Shown: piece after piece, positions 8,236-17,564 of the stretch
How the letters are laid out: each line of letters starts with the position of its first letter
Position numbering within the stretch: position 1 is the first letter of the stretch
Made by a program: the position numbers and the translations under genes
Notes under the pieces: model-generated
Database searches by the model: none
What the model was told of the DNA's origin: nothing
Seen by the model: the letters and a program-made list of their open reading frames with translations, nothing else
Assembly (NCBI RefSeq): GCF_920984675.1
Contig: NZ_CAKLBV010000008.1
Location: forward strand, 1-64,000
Source: Methylobacterium sp. Leaf118
Lineage (GTDB): Bacteria; Pseudomonadota; Alphaproteobacteria; Rhizobiales; Beijerinckiaceae
Reading direction: 5' to 3'
Length of the DNA stretch: 64,000 nucleotides

Positions 8236-8466
8236 GGCCGTTTCCTCCGATGATGGTGTTCGGTGGCAAGCGGTCGCGTAAACGAAAGTTCCGGCTCGTT
8301 TTGTCTCAGGCCAGGCCGCGGCTGATCAGAACTCCGTGCCTGACCCGGCCGGTTTTTCTTGCCGGCATCGACCGACGTGGTCAGTCGAGCCTTGGGCTTT
8401 GTCGCGGATATCGTATCTGAGGCGATTCTCTAAGCTCCTGTGTCGCATCGGCATTTTCCGAGAACC

Positions 8467-8491
8467 GGCGCCCCGGTCTCGGACCGGCGCG
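8467..8491. terminator. Hairpin after the flagellar operon
   Basis: CCGGTC (8473-8478), loop TCG, GACCGG (8482-8487), extended by GCG/CGC pairs. It starts two bases beyond the stop codon of the minus-strand flagellar gene that ends at 8493. No U-tract. Confidence 0.5.
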
Positions 8492-8492
8492 C

Positions 8493-8981
8493 TTACAGAC
8501 TTCGCGAAAACACCAGCGGACCGCTGCCGGAACTGCGTCCGTAGGGCGACGGGGCATGCGACGGACGGCCATAGACCAGGGGGGTGCGGGCCTTGCCGAT
8601 CTCGTCGGCGAGCGCCTTGATGAGGCCCTCCGAGACCGTGCGGGCGGTCGCCAGCACCTGCTGGTTGGTCTCGACGATGGCGGCGAAGCGCTTCTGCGCG
8701 GCTTTGAGGGCCTCCAGCCCCTCCGGGGCGAAGCGGGCCAGGGCGATGGCGTTGGCCTTCGCCGCCTCCAGCCCGGTCATGTAGGCGGCGGCGAGGTCCG
8801 CCTTGCCGGCGGCGCCCTGCATCGCCTCGGCGATGCGCCCGGCGCGCACGCCCTCGCTCTCGCGGGCGAGCACGGTTTCCAACGCCCCCATGGCGGCAAG
8901 CAGATCCCGCACGAAGGCCTTCGCCGCGGCGGGATCGGCGAGACGGATCGGCCCCTGACTCTTCGCGTTATCGGCCGCCAC
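8493..8981 (-). CDS. FlbY/FlgN-like flagellar protein (putative)
   Basis: A 162-residue, mostly helical, Ala-rich protein with no signal peptide or membrane segment. Position as third gene after flgI and the rod-binding protein matches the place of flbY or a FlgN-type export chaperone in alphaproteobacterial flagellar operons. The helical pattern (AKAFVRDLLAAMGALETVLARE, then repeated Ala-rich helices) fits such a chaperone, but sequence conservation is weak and the name is mainly from context. The start overlaps the end of the rod-binding gene by 14 bp. A hairpin follows the stop. Confidence 0.6.
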   Translation of the reverse strand: MAADNAKSQGPIRLADPAAAKAFVRDLLAAMGALETVLARESEGVRAGRIAEAMQGAAGKADLAAAYMTGLEAAKANAIALARFAPEGLEALKAAQKRFAAIVETNQQVLATARTVSEGLIKALADEIGKARTPLVYGRPSHAPSPYGRSSGSGPLVFSRSL

Positions 8982-9327
8982 GACCCGCCTCCTGCATCCG
9001 CATCATCTCGGAAAACACCTGGTTGCTGATGCCGACGCCGCCGCTTTTCATGATGGCACCGGCATATTCCTTGGTCAGCATCGAGCGCCACACGCCGCCG
9101 CCGGAGCCGTTCTCGCCGAGGGGCCCCTCGGTGCCGTCGCTCTTCGTCATCCGCTCCAGGCTGTCCTCGAGGAACATCTTCTCGAACTCGTCGGCGGTCT
9201 TGCGGGCCTTGGCGGTGGATTTCGACGTATCCATCGTGTCGGTGTCGGTCTTCGACAGCGATTGCAGAAGGTTCTTGCCGACGCCGGCGGCAGCCGAGGC
9301 GGCAAAGGTCGCGAGGGGCAGCATCAC
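8968..9327 (-). CDS. flgJ: Flagellar rod-binding protein (FlgJ N-terminal domain type)
   Basis: A 119-residue protein corresponding to the rod-binding domain of FlgJ, without the muramidase domain, as is usual in alphaproteobacteria. The diagnostic stretch runs from ADEFEKMFLEDSLERMTK through GGGVWRSMLTKEYA to a C-terminal VFSEMMRMQ. It caps the growing rod in the periplasm. It lies 25 bp downstream of flgI and overlaps the next gene by 14 bp, so flgI-flgJ-flbY-like form one minus-strand operon. Confidence 0.85.
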   Translation of the reverse strand: MMLPLATFAASAAAGVGKNLLQSLSKTDTDTMDTSKSTAKARKTADEFEKMFLEDSLERMTKSDGTEGPLGENGSGGGVWRSMLTKEYAGAIMKSGGVGISNQVFSEMMRMQEAGRGGR

Positions 9328-9352
9328 GGTCGTCTCCGATCTCTGGGAGAAA

Positions 9353-10477
9353 TCACATCAGCTCGATATCGGCCTGGAGCGCCCCGGCCGTCTTGATCGC
9401 TTGGAGGATCGAGATCAGGTCGCGGGGGCCGACGCCGAGGGCGTTGAGGCCGTCGACGAGTTCGCGCAGGGTCACGCCCTCCTTCACGAGCGCCAGCTTG
9501 TTGCCGTCGCCGGTGTCGACCTTCACGCCGGTGCGCGGGACCACCACGGTCTGGCCGTTGGAGAGCGGGCTGGGCTGGCTCACCATCGGCTGCTCGGTGA
9601 TCGTCACCGTGAGGTTGCCCTGGGCGATGGCCACCGTGGACACCCGCACGTCGCGGCCCATCACGATGATGCCGGAGCGCTCGTCCACGACGACGCGGGC
9701 GGTCTGGTCGGGCTCGACCTTCAGCTGCTCCACCTCGGTGATGAGGCGGATCATGTTGCCGCGGTATTTCGGCGGGATCTGCAGGGTGATGGTGGCCGGA
9801 TCGATCGGCTCGGCGGTGTCGGCGCCCATGAAGTCGTTGATCGCGGCGGCGATCCGCTTCGAGGTGGTGAAGTCCGGGTTGCGCAGCGACAGGCGCAGGG
9901 AGCGCGCCTCGTTGAGCTTGAACGCCATCTCGCGCTCGATCAGGGCCCCGTTGGCGATGCGCCCGTTGGTCGGCACGCCGCGGGTGATCTTGGCGGCCTC
10001 GCCTTCGGCCGCGAAGCCCGCGATGGCCACGGAGCCCTGCGCCAGGGCGTAGACCTCGCCGTCGGCGCCGAGCAGGGGCGTGACGAGGAGCGTGCCGCCC
10101 TGGAGCGACTTGGCGTCGCCGAGGGAGGAGACGGTCACGTCGATATGCGTGCCCTGGGTCGCGAAGGGGGGGAGGTTCGCCGTCACCATCACGGCGGCGA
10201 GGTTCTGCGTGCGCATGGTGGCGCCGCGGGTGTTGACCCCGAGCCGCTCCAGCATCGCCTGGAGCGACTGCTTGGTGAAGGGGATGTTGTTGAGCGTGTC
10301 GCCGGTGCCGTTGAGGCCGACCACGATGCCGTAGCCGACGAGCTGGTTCGAGCGCACGCCCTCGATCGAGGCGAGGTCCTTGACCCGCGACAGGGCGGCG
10401 GCCGGGCCCGGGATCGCCAGGATCAGGCAGGCGAACACCGCGGCGAGGCGGAGGGGCAGGCGGGTGGGGAAGGGCAT
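9353..10477 (-). CDS. flgI: Flagellar P-ring protein FlgI
   Basis: A 374-residue P-ring subunit that forms the peptidoglycan-level bushing of the flagellar basal body. The signal peptide is PFPTRLPLRLAAVFACLILA with cleavage near PAAA. Family motifs include RVKDLASIEGVRSNQLVGYG, VVGLNGTGDTLNN, GTLLVTPL and VVVDERSGIIVMG. ATG 10477 is chosen because it gives a normal signal peptide; the frame is open 63 bp further upstream. It is transcribed divergently from fliX, 236 bp away, the arrangement known from Caulobacter. Confidence 0.96.
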   Translation of the reverse strand: MPFPTRLPLRLAAVFACLILAIPGPAAALSRVKDLASIEGVRSNQLVGYGIVVGLNGTGDTLNNIPFTKQSLQAMLERLGVNTRGATMRTQNLAAVMVTANLPPFATQGTHIDVTVSSLGDAKSLQGGTLLVTPLLGADGEVYALAQGSVAIAGFAAEGEAAKITRGVPTNGRIANGALIEREMAFKLNEARSLRLSLRNPDFTTSKRIAAAINDFMGADTAEPIDPATITLQIPPKYRGNMIRLITEVEQLKVEPDQTARVVVDERSGIIVMGRDVRVSTVAIAQGNLTVTITEQPMVSQPSPLSNGQTVVVPRTGVKVDTGDGNKLALVKEGVTLRELVDGLNALGVGPRDLISILQAIKTAGALQADIELM

Positions 10478-10654
10478 CGGCGTGTCCGGGACCGGCTCGG
10501 CGTCTTGCACCGGACGGACCCGTTGCGAGCCCCATGCCAAGCGGCCGAGAAACGTAAGTCACTGTCGTAGAGATGGTTTTTTCGGGGAGGCGATGGCCGG
10601 CGCGAGCCGGATGCCGGGCCGGTTCCTGCCGGGCCGGCAGGTTCTGCCGGGTCG

Positions 10655-10669
10655 TTTACCGGTGCTTAA
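10655..10669. promoter_or_regulatory. CtrA-like box in the fliX-flgI intergenic region
   Basis: TTTA-CCGGTGC-TTAA differs by one base from the CtrA full-site consensus TTAA-N7-TTAA. It ends 44 bp before the fliX ATG. In Caulobacter, fliX is a CtrA-controlled class II flagellar gene, so position and sequence agree. Binding is not shown. Confidence 0.6.
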
Positions 10670-10713
10670 CCATACCGGCCGATCCTCCGGCTTCGCCGAG
10701 GATGCGGGAGCCC

Positions 10714-11148
10714 ATGCGCATCGATCCACGTTTCGCCGCCGCCGCCGCTGGCTCGACCACCGGTCGGCGCCGCGGCACCGCCCCGGGCGCCTTCTCCGCG
10801 GAGGGCGCCGCGCCGCAGCGCGCCTCCACCGCGGGCACGGCCCAGACCGGCATGCTCGCAGGCCTCGACTCCCTCCTCGCGCTCCAGGGGCAGGACCGCG
10901 CCGACACGCCCGCCGAGCGCCGCCGCCGCTCCGTGCAGCGCGGGCACGATCTGCTCGACGGGCTCGACCGCCTGAAGGCCGCCCTGGTCGGCGGGCGGGT
11001 CGCCAGCGGGGACCTCAGGGCCATTGCCGGGCGCCTTGCCGAGCGGATGCCGGAGAGCGGCGACCCGCGCCTCGACGCCCTCGTCGCGGAGATCGAGTTG
11101 CGCGCGGCGGTCGAACTCGCCAAGCTCGACGCCGCACGGGCCGCCTGA
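10714..11148 (+). CDS. fliX: Flagellar assembly regulator FliX
   Basis: A 144-residue protein with the FliX signature: low-complexity N-terminus, TGMLAGLDSLLALQG, RRRRSVQRGHDLLDGLDRLK, and the C-terminal RLDALVAEIELRAAVELAKLD. In Caulobacter FliX couples assembly of the early basal body to sigma-54 activator FlbD. ATG 10714 (MRIDPRF) is used; an upstream in-frame extension is low-complexity and crosses the CtrA-like box. Its divergence from flgI supports the call. Confidence 0.92.
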   Translation: MRIDPRFAAAAAGSTTGRRRGTAPGAFSAEGAAPQRASTAGTAQTGMLAGLDSLLALQGQDRADTPAERRRRSVQRGHDLLDGLDRLKAALVGGRVASGDLRAIAGRLAERMPESGDPRLDALVAEIELRAAVELAKLDAARAA

Positions 11149-11305
11149 ACGGCGCGAAATGTGCTCGTCAGCTGTGGATGGTCACCGAATGGTGCTCTTC
11201 TCCACTTGGAACGGGCGCGTCACCGCTTAGTTGTTGCTCCTCAGCGCCCCGGAACCCCCGGGCACGCGGCAGATTTGCTGACGGACCGTAGAACGGAGGG
11301 AAGCC

Positions 11306-11650
11306 ATGGCCACCAAGACGACGGAGAAGAAGGCCTCCGCCCCCAAGAAGACCACCGAGAAGACGGCCGAGAAGGCCACCGCGACCAAGGCCGCCTCCGG
11401 CGCGAAGCCGAACGCCCTCCAGCAGCCGCTGAAGCCGTCGGCCGACCTCGCGGCCATCGTCGGCGACAAGCCGCTGCCACGCGGCGAAGTGGTCAGCAAG
11501 GTGTGGGAGCACATCAAGAAGCACAATCTCCAGAACCCGGAGAACAAGCGCGAAATCGTTGCCGACGAGAAGCTCAAGAAGATCTTCGGCAAGGACAAGT
11601 GCTCGATGTTCGAGATGAACAAGCACCTCGCCGCCCACCTGAAGAGCTGA
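11306..11650 (+). CDS. SWIB/MDM2-domain protein
   Basis: A 114-residue protein. Residues 1-35 are Lys/Ala/Thr-rich and resemble a histone-H1-type tail. Residues about 40-112 are a SWIB domain with GDKPLPRGEVVSKVWEHIKK, NLQNPENKREIVADEKLKKIFG and FEMNKHLAAHL. Such stand-alone SWIB proteins occur in alphaproteobacteria and chlamydiae and are thought to act on the nucleoid or topology, though their job is not established. A perfect hairpin 7 bp after the stop separates it from the convergent SDR gene. Confidence 0.9.
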   Translation: MATKTTEKKASAPKKTTEKTAEKATATKAASGAKPNALQQPLKPSADLAAIVGDKPLPRGEVVSKVWEHIKKHNLQNPENKREIVADEKLKKIFGKDKCSMFEMNKHLAAHLKS

Positions 11651-11657
11651 TGCCGTT

Positions 11658-11678
11658 CGGGCCGGCCAAGCCGGCCCG
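11658..11678. terminator. Hairpin between convergent SWIB and SDR genes
   Basis: CGGGCCGGC-CAA-GCCGGCCCG is a perfect 9-bp stem with a 3-nt loop, in a 40-bp gap between two converging genes. It has no U-tract on either strand and could act in both directions. Confidence 0.6.
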
Positions 11679-11690
11679 CGGCGCCCTCCG

Positions 11691-12482
11691 TCAGACGATG
11701 CTGCGCAGCACGCCCCCATCGACCCTCAGGGCCGCGCCCGTCGTGGCACTGGCGGCGGGCGTGCAGAGATAGGCGACCATACTGGCGACCTCTTCCGGTC
11801 GAGCCAGGCGCTTCAGGAGCGAGGTCGGCCGGTTCTCGGCGATGAAGGCGCGGCCCTTGGCGTCGAGGTCGCCCTCGCCCCCGCCCATGGATTCCAGAAA
11901 ATCGGCGACGCCTTCGGTGAGGGTCGGCCCCGGTAACACGCTGTTGACCGTCACGCCGCTGCCGCCGACCGTCTCGGCCAGCCCGCGGGACACGGCGAGC
12001 TGCGCCGTCTTCGTCATGCCGTAATGGACCATCTCCACGGGAATGTTGACCCCGGATTCGCTGGCGATGAAGACGATCCGCCCCCAGCCGCGCTCGACCA
12101 TGCCGGGACCGTAGGCGCGGGCGAGGCGAATGCCGCTCATCACGTTGACCTCGAAGAACCGGCGCCATTCCGTGTCCGGGATCTCGAAGAACGGCTTCGG
12201 CTCGAAGATGCCGGCATTGTTGATCAGGATGTCGACCGTCGGCAGGGCGGCGACCAGATCCGCCGCGCCCTCTTCCGTGCCGACATCGCCGATGCCAGCG
12301 ATGAATTCGGCGCCCGGCACCTCCTGGCGCAGCCGCGCGATGGCCGCGTTCACCCGCTCGCCCGTGCGCCCGTTGATCGCGACCGAAGCCCCGAGGCCGC
12401 CGAGCGCCGCGGCGATCGCGTAGCCGATGCCGCCGGTGGAGCCGGTGACGAGGGCGCTGCGCCCCTTCAGATCGATATCCAT
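11691..12482 (-). CDS. Short-chain dehydrogenase/reductase
   Basis: A 263-residue classical SDR. Cofactor motif TGSTGGIG lies near residue 14, NNAG in DILINNAGIF, the catalytic Ser in VFIASESG, and the YxxxK pair in VHYGMTKTAQ. The C-terminus VDGGVLRSIV is a usual ending. Substrate cannot be told; NAD(P)-dependent alcohol/ketone interconversion is expected. ATG 12482 (MDIDLKGRSALVTG) is the natural start. The frame runs open far upstream but overlaps the MFS gene. It lies 68 bp downstream of the MFS exporter on the same strand and may be co-transcribed. Confidence 0.9.
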   Translation of the reverse strand: MDIDLKGRSALVTGSTGGIGYAIAAALGGLGASVAINGRTGERVNAAIARLRQEVPGAEFIAGIGDVGTEEGAADLVAALPTVDILINNAGIFEPKPFFEIPDTEWRRFFEVNVMSGIRLARAYGPGMVERGWGRIVFIASESGVNIPVEMVHYGMTKTAQLAVSRGLAETVGGSGVTVNSVLPGPTLTEGVADFLESMGGGEGDLDAKGRAFIAENRPTSLLKRLARPEEVASMVAYLCTPAASATTGAALRVDGGVLRSIV

Positions 12483-12550
12483 GGTCGTCCCGTCGTGCTG
12501 TTGCCGCCTCGCCCGGACAACGCGCCAATCCGCCTTCGGGTGCGAGGCGC

Positions 12551-13933
12551 TCAGGCCCGCGTCCGGCGCAGGCCACTCGCGGCCGCGCCGACGAAGGCCA
12601 GCGCCCCGGCGGTCCACAGGATCGGTCCCAGGGCCCCGGCCGGGCCGCCCGCGGAGAGGCCGAACAACACGGCCACCAGAGCCGCCCCGAGGGATTGGCC
12701 GACGAGCCGGGCGCTCGACTGCATCCCGCTGGCGCTGCCGGTCCGGTCCCGCGGCGCGCTCGTGACGATGATCTTGTTGTTGGGCGATTGGAACAGCCCG
12801 AAGCCCAACCCCGAAAGGGTCAGACGCCAGGCGATGTCGAGATGCGACGGCGCGGGCGGCAGGAGGGCCAGGGCAGCGATGCCGGCGGCCAGCAGGAGAA
12901 GGCCGAGGGCGCCGAGGAGGCCCGGCGGGTAGCGGTCGGCGAGCCGCCCCGACAGGGGCGCGGCGACCGCGATGGCGAGGGGCCAGGGCGTCATCAGGAG
13001 GCCCGTCTGCGCCACCGTCAGGCCGAGCCCGTCGTGGAAGTAGAAGGGCAAGGCAATGTAGGCGGCCATCTGCGAGGAGAACGCGCAGACCGAGGCCACC
13101 ATCGAGAGCGCGAAGGCCGGGATGCGCAGGAGATCGAGCGGCAGGAGCGGCCGGCTCCGGTTGATCTGGCTGCGCACGAAGACGGCCCCAACGAGCAAGG
13201 CCGCGCCGATCTCGGCCAGGGCCCGGCCATGCTTGGCCGGATCGGCGAGGTCGTCGATGCCGACGATCAGGAGGCCGAAGGTCAGGGCGTTGAGGGTGGC
13301 GCCGAGGATGTCGAACCGCCGCGCCGAACGGGGCGTGTCCGGCAGGGTGCGCGAGCCGACCGCCAGGGCCGCGAGGCCGACCGGCAGGTTGACGAGGAAC
13401 AGCCACGGCCACTCCGCAACCGAGAGGATCGCAGCGCCGAGCGTTGGCCCGGCGGCGGAGGCCACCGCGATGACGAGGGCGACGTTGCCGACGCCCCGTC
13501 CGATCAGGCGCAGCGGGTAAATGAAGCGCACCAGCGCCGTGTTGACGCTCATGATCCCGGCGGCGCCAAGGCCCTGCGCCACCCGCGCGGCGACGAGTGT
13601 CGGCAGGTCGGGCGCGACCGCACAGGCGAGGGAGGCGACCGTGAACAGGGCCAGCCCGGCGAGGTAGACCCGCCGATAGCCCAGACTCTCGCCGAGGGCG
13701 GCCAGGGGCAGCAGCGTGGCGGTGACGGCGATCTGGTAGGCGTTGACGACGAAGATGGCGTCGGCGGGCGACACGGAGAGGTCGCGGGCGATCACCGGCA
13801 GCGCCACGTTGACGATGGCCCCGTCGAGCACCGCCATGGTCATGGCGAGGGCGACGGCGACGAAGGCCAGGACGCGGTCCCGCGGCGGCAGCCCGTCCGG
13901 CAGGGTGGTCCCGGCCCGCGGCCCGTCGGTCAT
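12551..13933 (-). CDS. MFS transporter, DHA2-like drug exporter
   Basis: A 460-residue integral membrane protein of the major facilitator superfamily. Helix 1 has the motif MAVLDGAIVNVALPVIARDL typical of the DHA2 (14-helix) exporters, followed by ESLGYRRVY (loop 2-3 motif A) and a motif-C-like VASAAGPTLGAAI in helix 5. Likely proton-driven efflux of small toxic compounds; substrate unknown. No regulator gene sits beside it. It is followed by the SDR gene on the same strand. Confidence 0.88.
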   Translation of the reverse strand: MTDGPRAGTTLPDGLPPRDRVLAFVAVALAMTMAVLDGAIVNVALPVIARDLSVSPADAIFVVNAYQIAVTATLLPLAALGESLGYRRVYLAGLALFTVASLACAVAPDLPTLVAARVAQGLGAAGIMSVNTALVRFIYPLRLIGRGVGNVALVIAVASAAGPTLGAAILSVAEWPWLFLVNLPVGLAALAVGSRTLPDTPRSARRFDILGATLNALTFGLLIVGIDDLADPAKHGRALAEIGAALLVGAVFVRSQINRSRPLLPLDLLRIPAFALSMVASVCAFSSQMAAYIALPFYFHDGLGLTVAQTGLLMTPWPLAIAVAAPLSGRLADRYPPGLLGALGLLLLAAGIAALALLPPAPSHLDIAWRLTLSGLGFGLFQSPNNKIIVTSAPRDRTGSASGMQSSARLVGQSLGAALVAVLFGLSAGGPAGALGPILWTAGALAFVGAAASGLRRTRA

Positions 13934-14006
13934 CGGCGGATCGGGCCCTGCCCGACGCCGCGCCGCGGCCTCGGGATGAGGCCGAAGGGATCGGGCGTGG
14001 CCCGTC

Positions 14007-14282
14007 TCACATCTTCTTCTCGAGAGCCGCCTTGACCTGCATCAGCTGGTCCCAGACCACGCCGGGGCTGGTCCCCATGGCGTCGAGACCGGCCGTGACG
14101 GCCCAGTAGAGGCCGAACAGGATCACCGGCACGAGGATCCAGCCCAAAATCTCCTCGCCCCGATGACGCGACCGGCGGCGGCGGCGGCGCTGTTCGCGGG
14201 CCGAGAGCGGCTTCGGCTTGGCCGGCGGGGAGGGCGGCGTCGCGACCGGCCTGAGGGGCTCCTCCTGCGCGTCGCTCGTCAT
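14007..14282 (-). CDS. Small membrane protein, unknown (91 aa)
   Basis: A 91-residue protein with a Pro-rich cytoplasmic N-terminus, a run of Arg (REQRRRRRRSRH), one transmembrane helix (ILGWILVPVILFGLYWAV) and a short C-terminal tail ending VKAALEKKM. No family recognised. It lies between clpA and the MFS gene on the same strand but is separated from clpA by a long perfect hairpin, so it probably has its own promoter. Confidence 0.6.
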   Translation of the reverse strand: MTSDAQEEPLRPVATPPSPPAKPKPLSAREQRRRRRRSRHRGEEILGWILVPVILFGLYWAVTAGLDAMGTSPGVVWDQLMQVKAALEKKM

Positions 14283-14381
14283 CGATCCCCCATCTCTACT
14301 CGCCGCGTCGGCCCGACAGGCCCGCGACGCCGCTCATATCCGCAAGGCGGCGCGGGAACGCAACCCGCCCCGGCCGCCAAG

Positions 14382-14411
14382 CCGCGCCCGATTCAGCAAA
14401 ATCGGGCGCGG
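14382..14411 (-). terminator. Strong hairpin terminator after clpA
   Basis: CCGCGCCCGATT-CAGCAA-AATCGGGCGCGG is a perfect 12-bp stem with a 6-nt loop, beginning 8 bp after the clpA stop. There is no run of U, so termination would rely on the stem or on Rho. Confidence 0.65.
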
Positions 14412-14419
14412 GTCAGGGA

Positions 14420-16924
14420 TCAGACCTTGAGCGGCACCTTCGGCACGGTGCGGACGCTGCCGCCACCCGACGACCCGCCGGACGGACCGCCATCGCCCTT
14501 GCCGCTCTTCTTGCGCGGGGCCGAGCGGGGCTTCGAGCGCTTGTGGCGCTTGGCGGCGTTGGTGACGTCCTTCTCGGGCTTGGGCGTGACCGGCCCGGCC
14601 GGGAACTCGAAGCCGAGGGAGCCCTTGCCCTTCGCCGGCTCCTTCGCGGCCTTGCCGTCCTCGTCCTCCGCCGGCTTCAGCACGACCTTGACGGCACCGC
14701 CGTCCTTCAGGCGGCCGAACAGAACCTCGTCGGCGAGCGGCGTCTTGATCGTGGACTGGATCAGGCGGGCCATGGGCCGGGCGCCCATCGCGTCGTCGTA
14801 GCCGTTCTCCACGAGCCAGTCGCGGGCCTCGTCCGAGAGCTCGATCGTGACGTTGCGGTCGGCGAGCTGGGCCTCGAGCTGGAGGACGAACTTGTCGACC
14901 ACCTTGGCGACGACCTCCTTGGGCAAGTGGCCAAAGGAAATGATCGCATCGAGGCGGTTGCGGAATTCTGGGGCGAACAGCCGGTTGATCGCCTCGACAT
15001 CGTCGCCCGTGCGCTTCGACTGCGTAAAGCCGTAGGCCGACTTCGCGAGGTCGGAGGCGCCCGCATTCGACGTCATGATGATGATGACGTTGCGGAAATC
15101 GACCTGCTTGCCGTTGTGGTCGGTCAGCTTGCCGTGGTCCATGACCTGCAACAGGATGTTGAACAGGTCCGGATGCGCCTTCTCGATCTCGTCGAGCAGG
15201 AGCACGCAATGCGGATGCTGGTCGATCCCGTCGGTCAGAAGACCGCCCTGGTCGAAGCCGACATAGCCGGGCGGCGCACCGATCAGGCGCGAGACCGTGT
15301 GGCGCTCCATGTATTCCGACATGTCGAAGCGCAGCATCTCGACGCCGAGCGAGGCGGCGAGCTGCTTGGCGGCCTCGGTCTTGCCGACGCCGGTGGGGCC
15401 CGCGAACAGGTAGGAGCCGATCGGCTTGTCGGGATCGCGCAGGCCGGCCCGGGCCAGCTTGATCGCCGAGGTCAGCGCCTCGATCGCGTTCGACTGGCCG
15501 TAGACGACGCGCTTCAGGTTCTCGGTCAGGTTCTTGAGCACCACCGCGTCGTCCTTCGACACGGTCTTCGGCGGGATCCGGGCCATCGTGGCGATGGTCG
15601 CCTCGATCTCCTTGACCCCGATGGTGCGCTTGCGGCGCGCCTCCGGCACCAGCATCTGCGAGGCGCCGGTCTCGTCGATCACGTCGATCGCCTTGTCGGG
15701 CAGCTTGCGGTCGTTGATGTAACGCGCGGATAGCTCGACGGCGGCTTTGACTGCGTCGGTCGTGTACTTGAGCTTATGGAATTCTTCGAAATAGGGCTTC
15801 AGGCCCTTGAGGATCTCGATCGTGTCCGGGATCGACGGCTCGTTGACGTCGATCTTCTGGAACCGGCGCACCAGCGCCCGATCCTTCTCGAAGTACTGGC
15901 GGTACTCCTTGTAGGTGGTCGAGCCGATGCAGCGCAGGCTCCCGGAGGCAAGGGCCGGCTTGAGCAGGTTCGAGGCGTCCATCGCGCCGCCCGAGGTGGC
16001 GCCCGCACCGATCACGGTGTGGATCTCGTCGATGAACATGATCGCGTTGGGATGCGCCTCGATCTCCTTCATCACCTGCTTGAGGCGCTCCTCGAAATCG
16101 CCGCGATAGCGGGTTCCGGCGAGCAGCGTGCCCATGTCGAGGGAGAAGACGGTAGCGTCGGCCAGAACCTCCGGCACCTCGTGCTGGATGATCTTGCGGG
16201 CGAGGCCTTCGGCGATGGCGGTCTTGCCGACGCCGGGATCGCCGACCAGCAGCGGGTTGTTCTTCTGGCGGCGGCACAGCACCTGGATCGTGCGCTCGAC
16301 CTCCGAATGGCGGCCGATCAGCGGATCGATCTTGCCGTCGCGCGCCTTCTTGTTGAGGTTGACGCAGTAGGCCTCCAGCGCGTCGCCCTTCTTCTTGGGC
16401 CGCGCCTCGCCGTCCTCGCCGCTCGGGCGTTCGACGGGACCCTCCTCGTCGGCGCCGCGCACGGGCTTGGGCTCGGAGGCGCCCGGGCGCTTGGCGATGC
16501 CGTGACTGATGTAGTTCACCGCATCGTAGCGCGTCATGTCCTGCTCCTGCAGGAAGTACGCGGCGTGGCTCTCGCGCTCGGCGAAGATCGCGACCAGCAC
16601 GTTGGCGCCGGTCACCTCCTCGCGGCCCGAGGACTGGACATGGATCAAGGCGCGCTGGATGACGCGCTGGAAGCCGGCGGTGGGCTTGGCATCCTGGCGC
16701 CCGTCGCCGGTCAGGTTCGACAGCTCGGTGTCGACATACTCGACGAGATTGCGGCGCAGGGCGTCGAGCTCGACATTGCAGGCCCGCATCACCGCGGCGG
16801 CATCCTGATCGTCGACGAGGGCGAGCAGAAGATGCTCGAGGGTCGCGTATTCGTGGCGGCGCTCTCCGGCCAGGGCCAGGGCGCGGTGGAGGGCTTGCTC
16901 GAGGCTGCGTGAGAAGCTGGGCAA
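14420..16924 (-). CDS. clpA: ATP-dependent Clp protease ATP-binding subunit ClpA
   Basis: An 834-residue AAA+ unfoldase that feeds substrates to ClpP. An N-terminal double Clp repeat ([25 protein letters not shown]) binds the adaptor ClpS. Two ATPase domains follow, with Walker A GDPGVGKT near residue 228 and GPTGVGKT near residue 511; Walker B motifs IMFIDEIHT and [11 protein letters not shown] are intact. The C-terminal 70 residues form a Lys/Gly/Ser-rich extension ([19 protein letters not shown]) not needed by the core. clpS lies 22 bp upstream, an N-end-rule degradation operon. Confidence 0.97.
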   Translation of the reverse strand: MPSFSRSLEQALHRALALAGERRHEYATLEHLLLALVDDQDAAAVMRACNVELDALRRNLVEYVDTELSNLTGDGRQDAKPTAGFQRVIQRALIHVQSSGREEVTGANVLVAIFAERESHAAYFLQEQDMTRYDAVNYISHGIAKRPGASEPKPVRGADEEGPVERPSGEDGEARPKKKGDALEAYCVNLNKKARDGKIDPLIGRHSEVERTIQVLCRRQKNNPLLVGDPGVGKTAIAEGLARKIIQHEVPEVLADATVFSLDMGTLLAGTRYRGDFEERLKQVMKEIEAHPNAIMFIDEIHTVIGAGATSGGAMDASNLLKPALASGSLRCIGSTTYKEYRQYFEKDRALVRRFQKIDVNEPSIPDTIEILKGLKPYFEEFHKLKYTTDAVKAAVELSARYINDRKLPDKAIDVIDETGASQMLVPEARRKRTIGVKEIEATIATMARIPPKTVSKDDAVVLKNLTENLKRVVYGQSNAIEALTSAIKLARAGLRDPDKPIGSYLFAGPTGVGKTEAAKQLAASLGVEMLRFDMSEYMERHTVSRLIGAPPGYVGFDQGGLLTDGIDQHPHCVLLLDEIEKAHPDLFNILLQVMDHGKLTDHNGKQVDFRNVIIIMTSNAGASDLAKSAYGFTQSKRTGDDVEAINRLFAPEFRNRLDAIISFGHLPKEVVAKVVDKFVLQLEAQLADRNVTIELSDEARDWLVENGYDDAMGARPMARLIQSTIKTPLADEVLFGRLKDGGAVKVVLKPAEDEDGKAAKEPAKGKGSLGFEFPAGPVTPKPEKDVTNAAKRHKRSKPRSAPRKKSGKGDGGPSGGSSGGGSVRTVPKVPLKV

Positions 16925-16946
16925 TGCTCTGGCCTTCGCTGGATGC

Positions 16947-17345
16947 CTATTTCTTTTCCATAACGCACTGGAGGGGATGTTGGTGCTTGCGGGCGAAATC
17001 CATCACCTGCGTCACCTTCGTCTCCGCCACTTCGTAAGTGAACACGCCACACTCCCCCACCCCGTTGTGGTGGACGTGCATCATGATCTGGTAGGCGTCT
17101 TCCTTGCTCTTGTTGAAGAAGCGCTCGACCACATGCACGACGAATTCCATCGGCGTGTAGTCGTCGTTGAGCAGGAGCACGCGATACAGGCTCGGCCGTT
17201 TCGCCCGCGGCTTGGTGCGGGTGATGATCGCGGTGCCGGACCGGTCGTCGTCGCCCGGGCTACGGGGAGTCGAGGCTGCAACGACGGGCCGGAGCCCCCG
17301 CTCCGCCCGCGATGCCGCACCCTCCTGGATCGACGTAAGAGTCAT
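16947..17345 (-). CDS. clpS: ATP-dependent Clp protease adaptor ClpS
   Basis: A 132-residue adaptor that delivers N-degron substrates to ClpA. After a variable 50-residue N-terminus the core reads [20 protein letters not shown], then [21 protein letters not shown] and a final [10 protein letters not shown]. The [11 protein letters not shown] and HHNG elements form the N-degron pocket. The start MTLTSIQEG at 17345 is the last Met before the core that gives a normal length. The open frame continues upstream over the divergent toxin gene and is not coding there. Confidence 0.95.
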   Translation of the reverse strand: MTLTSIQEGAASRAERGLRPVVAASTPRSPGDDDRSGTAIITRTKPRAKRPSLYRVLLLNDDYTPMEFVVHVVERFFNKSKEDAYQIMMHVHHNGVGECGVFTYEVAETKVTQVMDFARKHQHPLQCVMEKK

Positions 17346-17564
17346 CTGAATCGTAGCGACCTTCTTGGCGGTCTTTTCGTGCCCACCCCCGACGGGAGCG
17401 ACGCCCTTGCGAGGCAATCTATAGGCCGGAAAACGAGTGCGCCAGTGAGGTGCGTGAAACTGTCCATCACGCGCGTAGCGCAGTTGACGAACGGGTTCTC
17501 GAGGACGTCGCGTGTCGTGGCTGTCGGCGCTTGACGACAACACCCCGTATGCGCGTCCGATGGA

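Noticed and set aside
8336-8360. GCCGG-loop-CCGGC with a T run in the loop
   Set aside because: The T run is in the loop, not after the stem, and the stem is only five pairs.
9023-10570. 515-codon open frame on the plus strand opposite flgI
   Set aside because: Shadow of G+C bias: the minus strand encodes a full FlgI with signal peptide, and the antisense product is a His/Gly/Val/Asp-rich string with no known domain.
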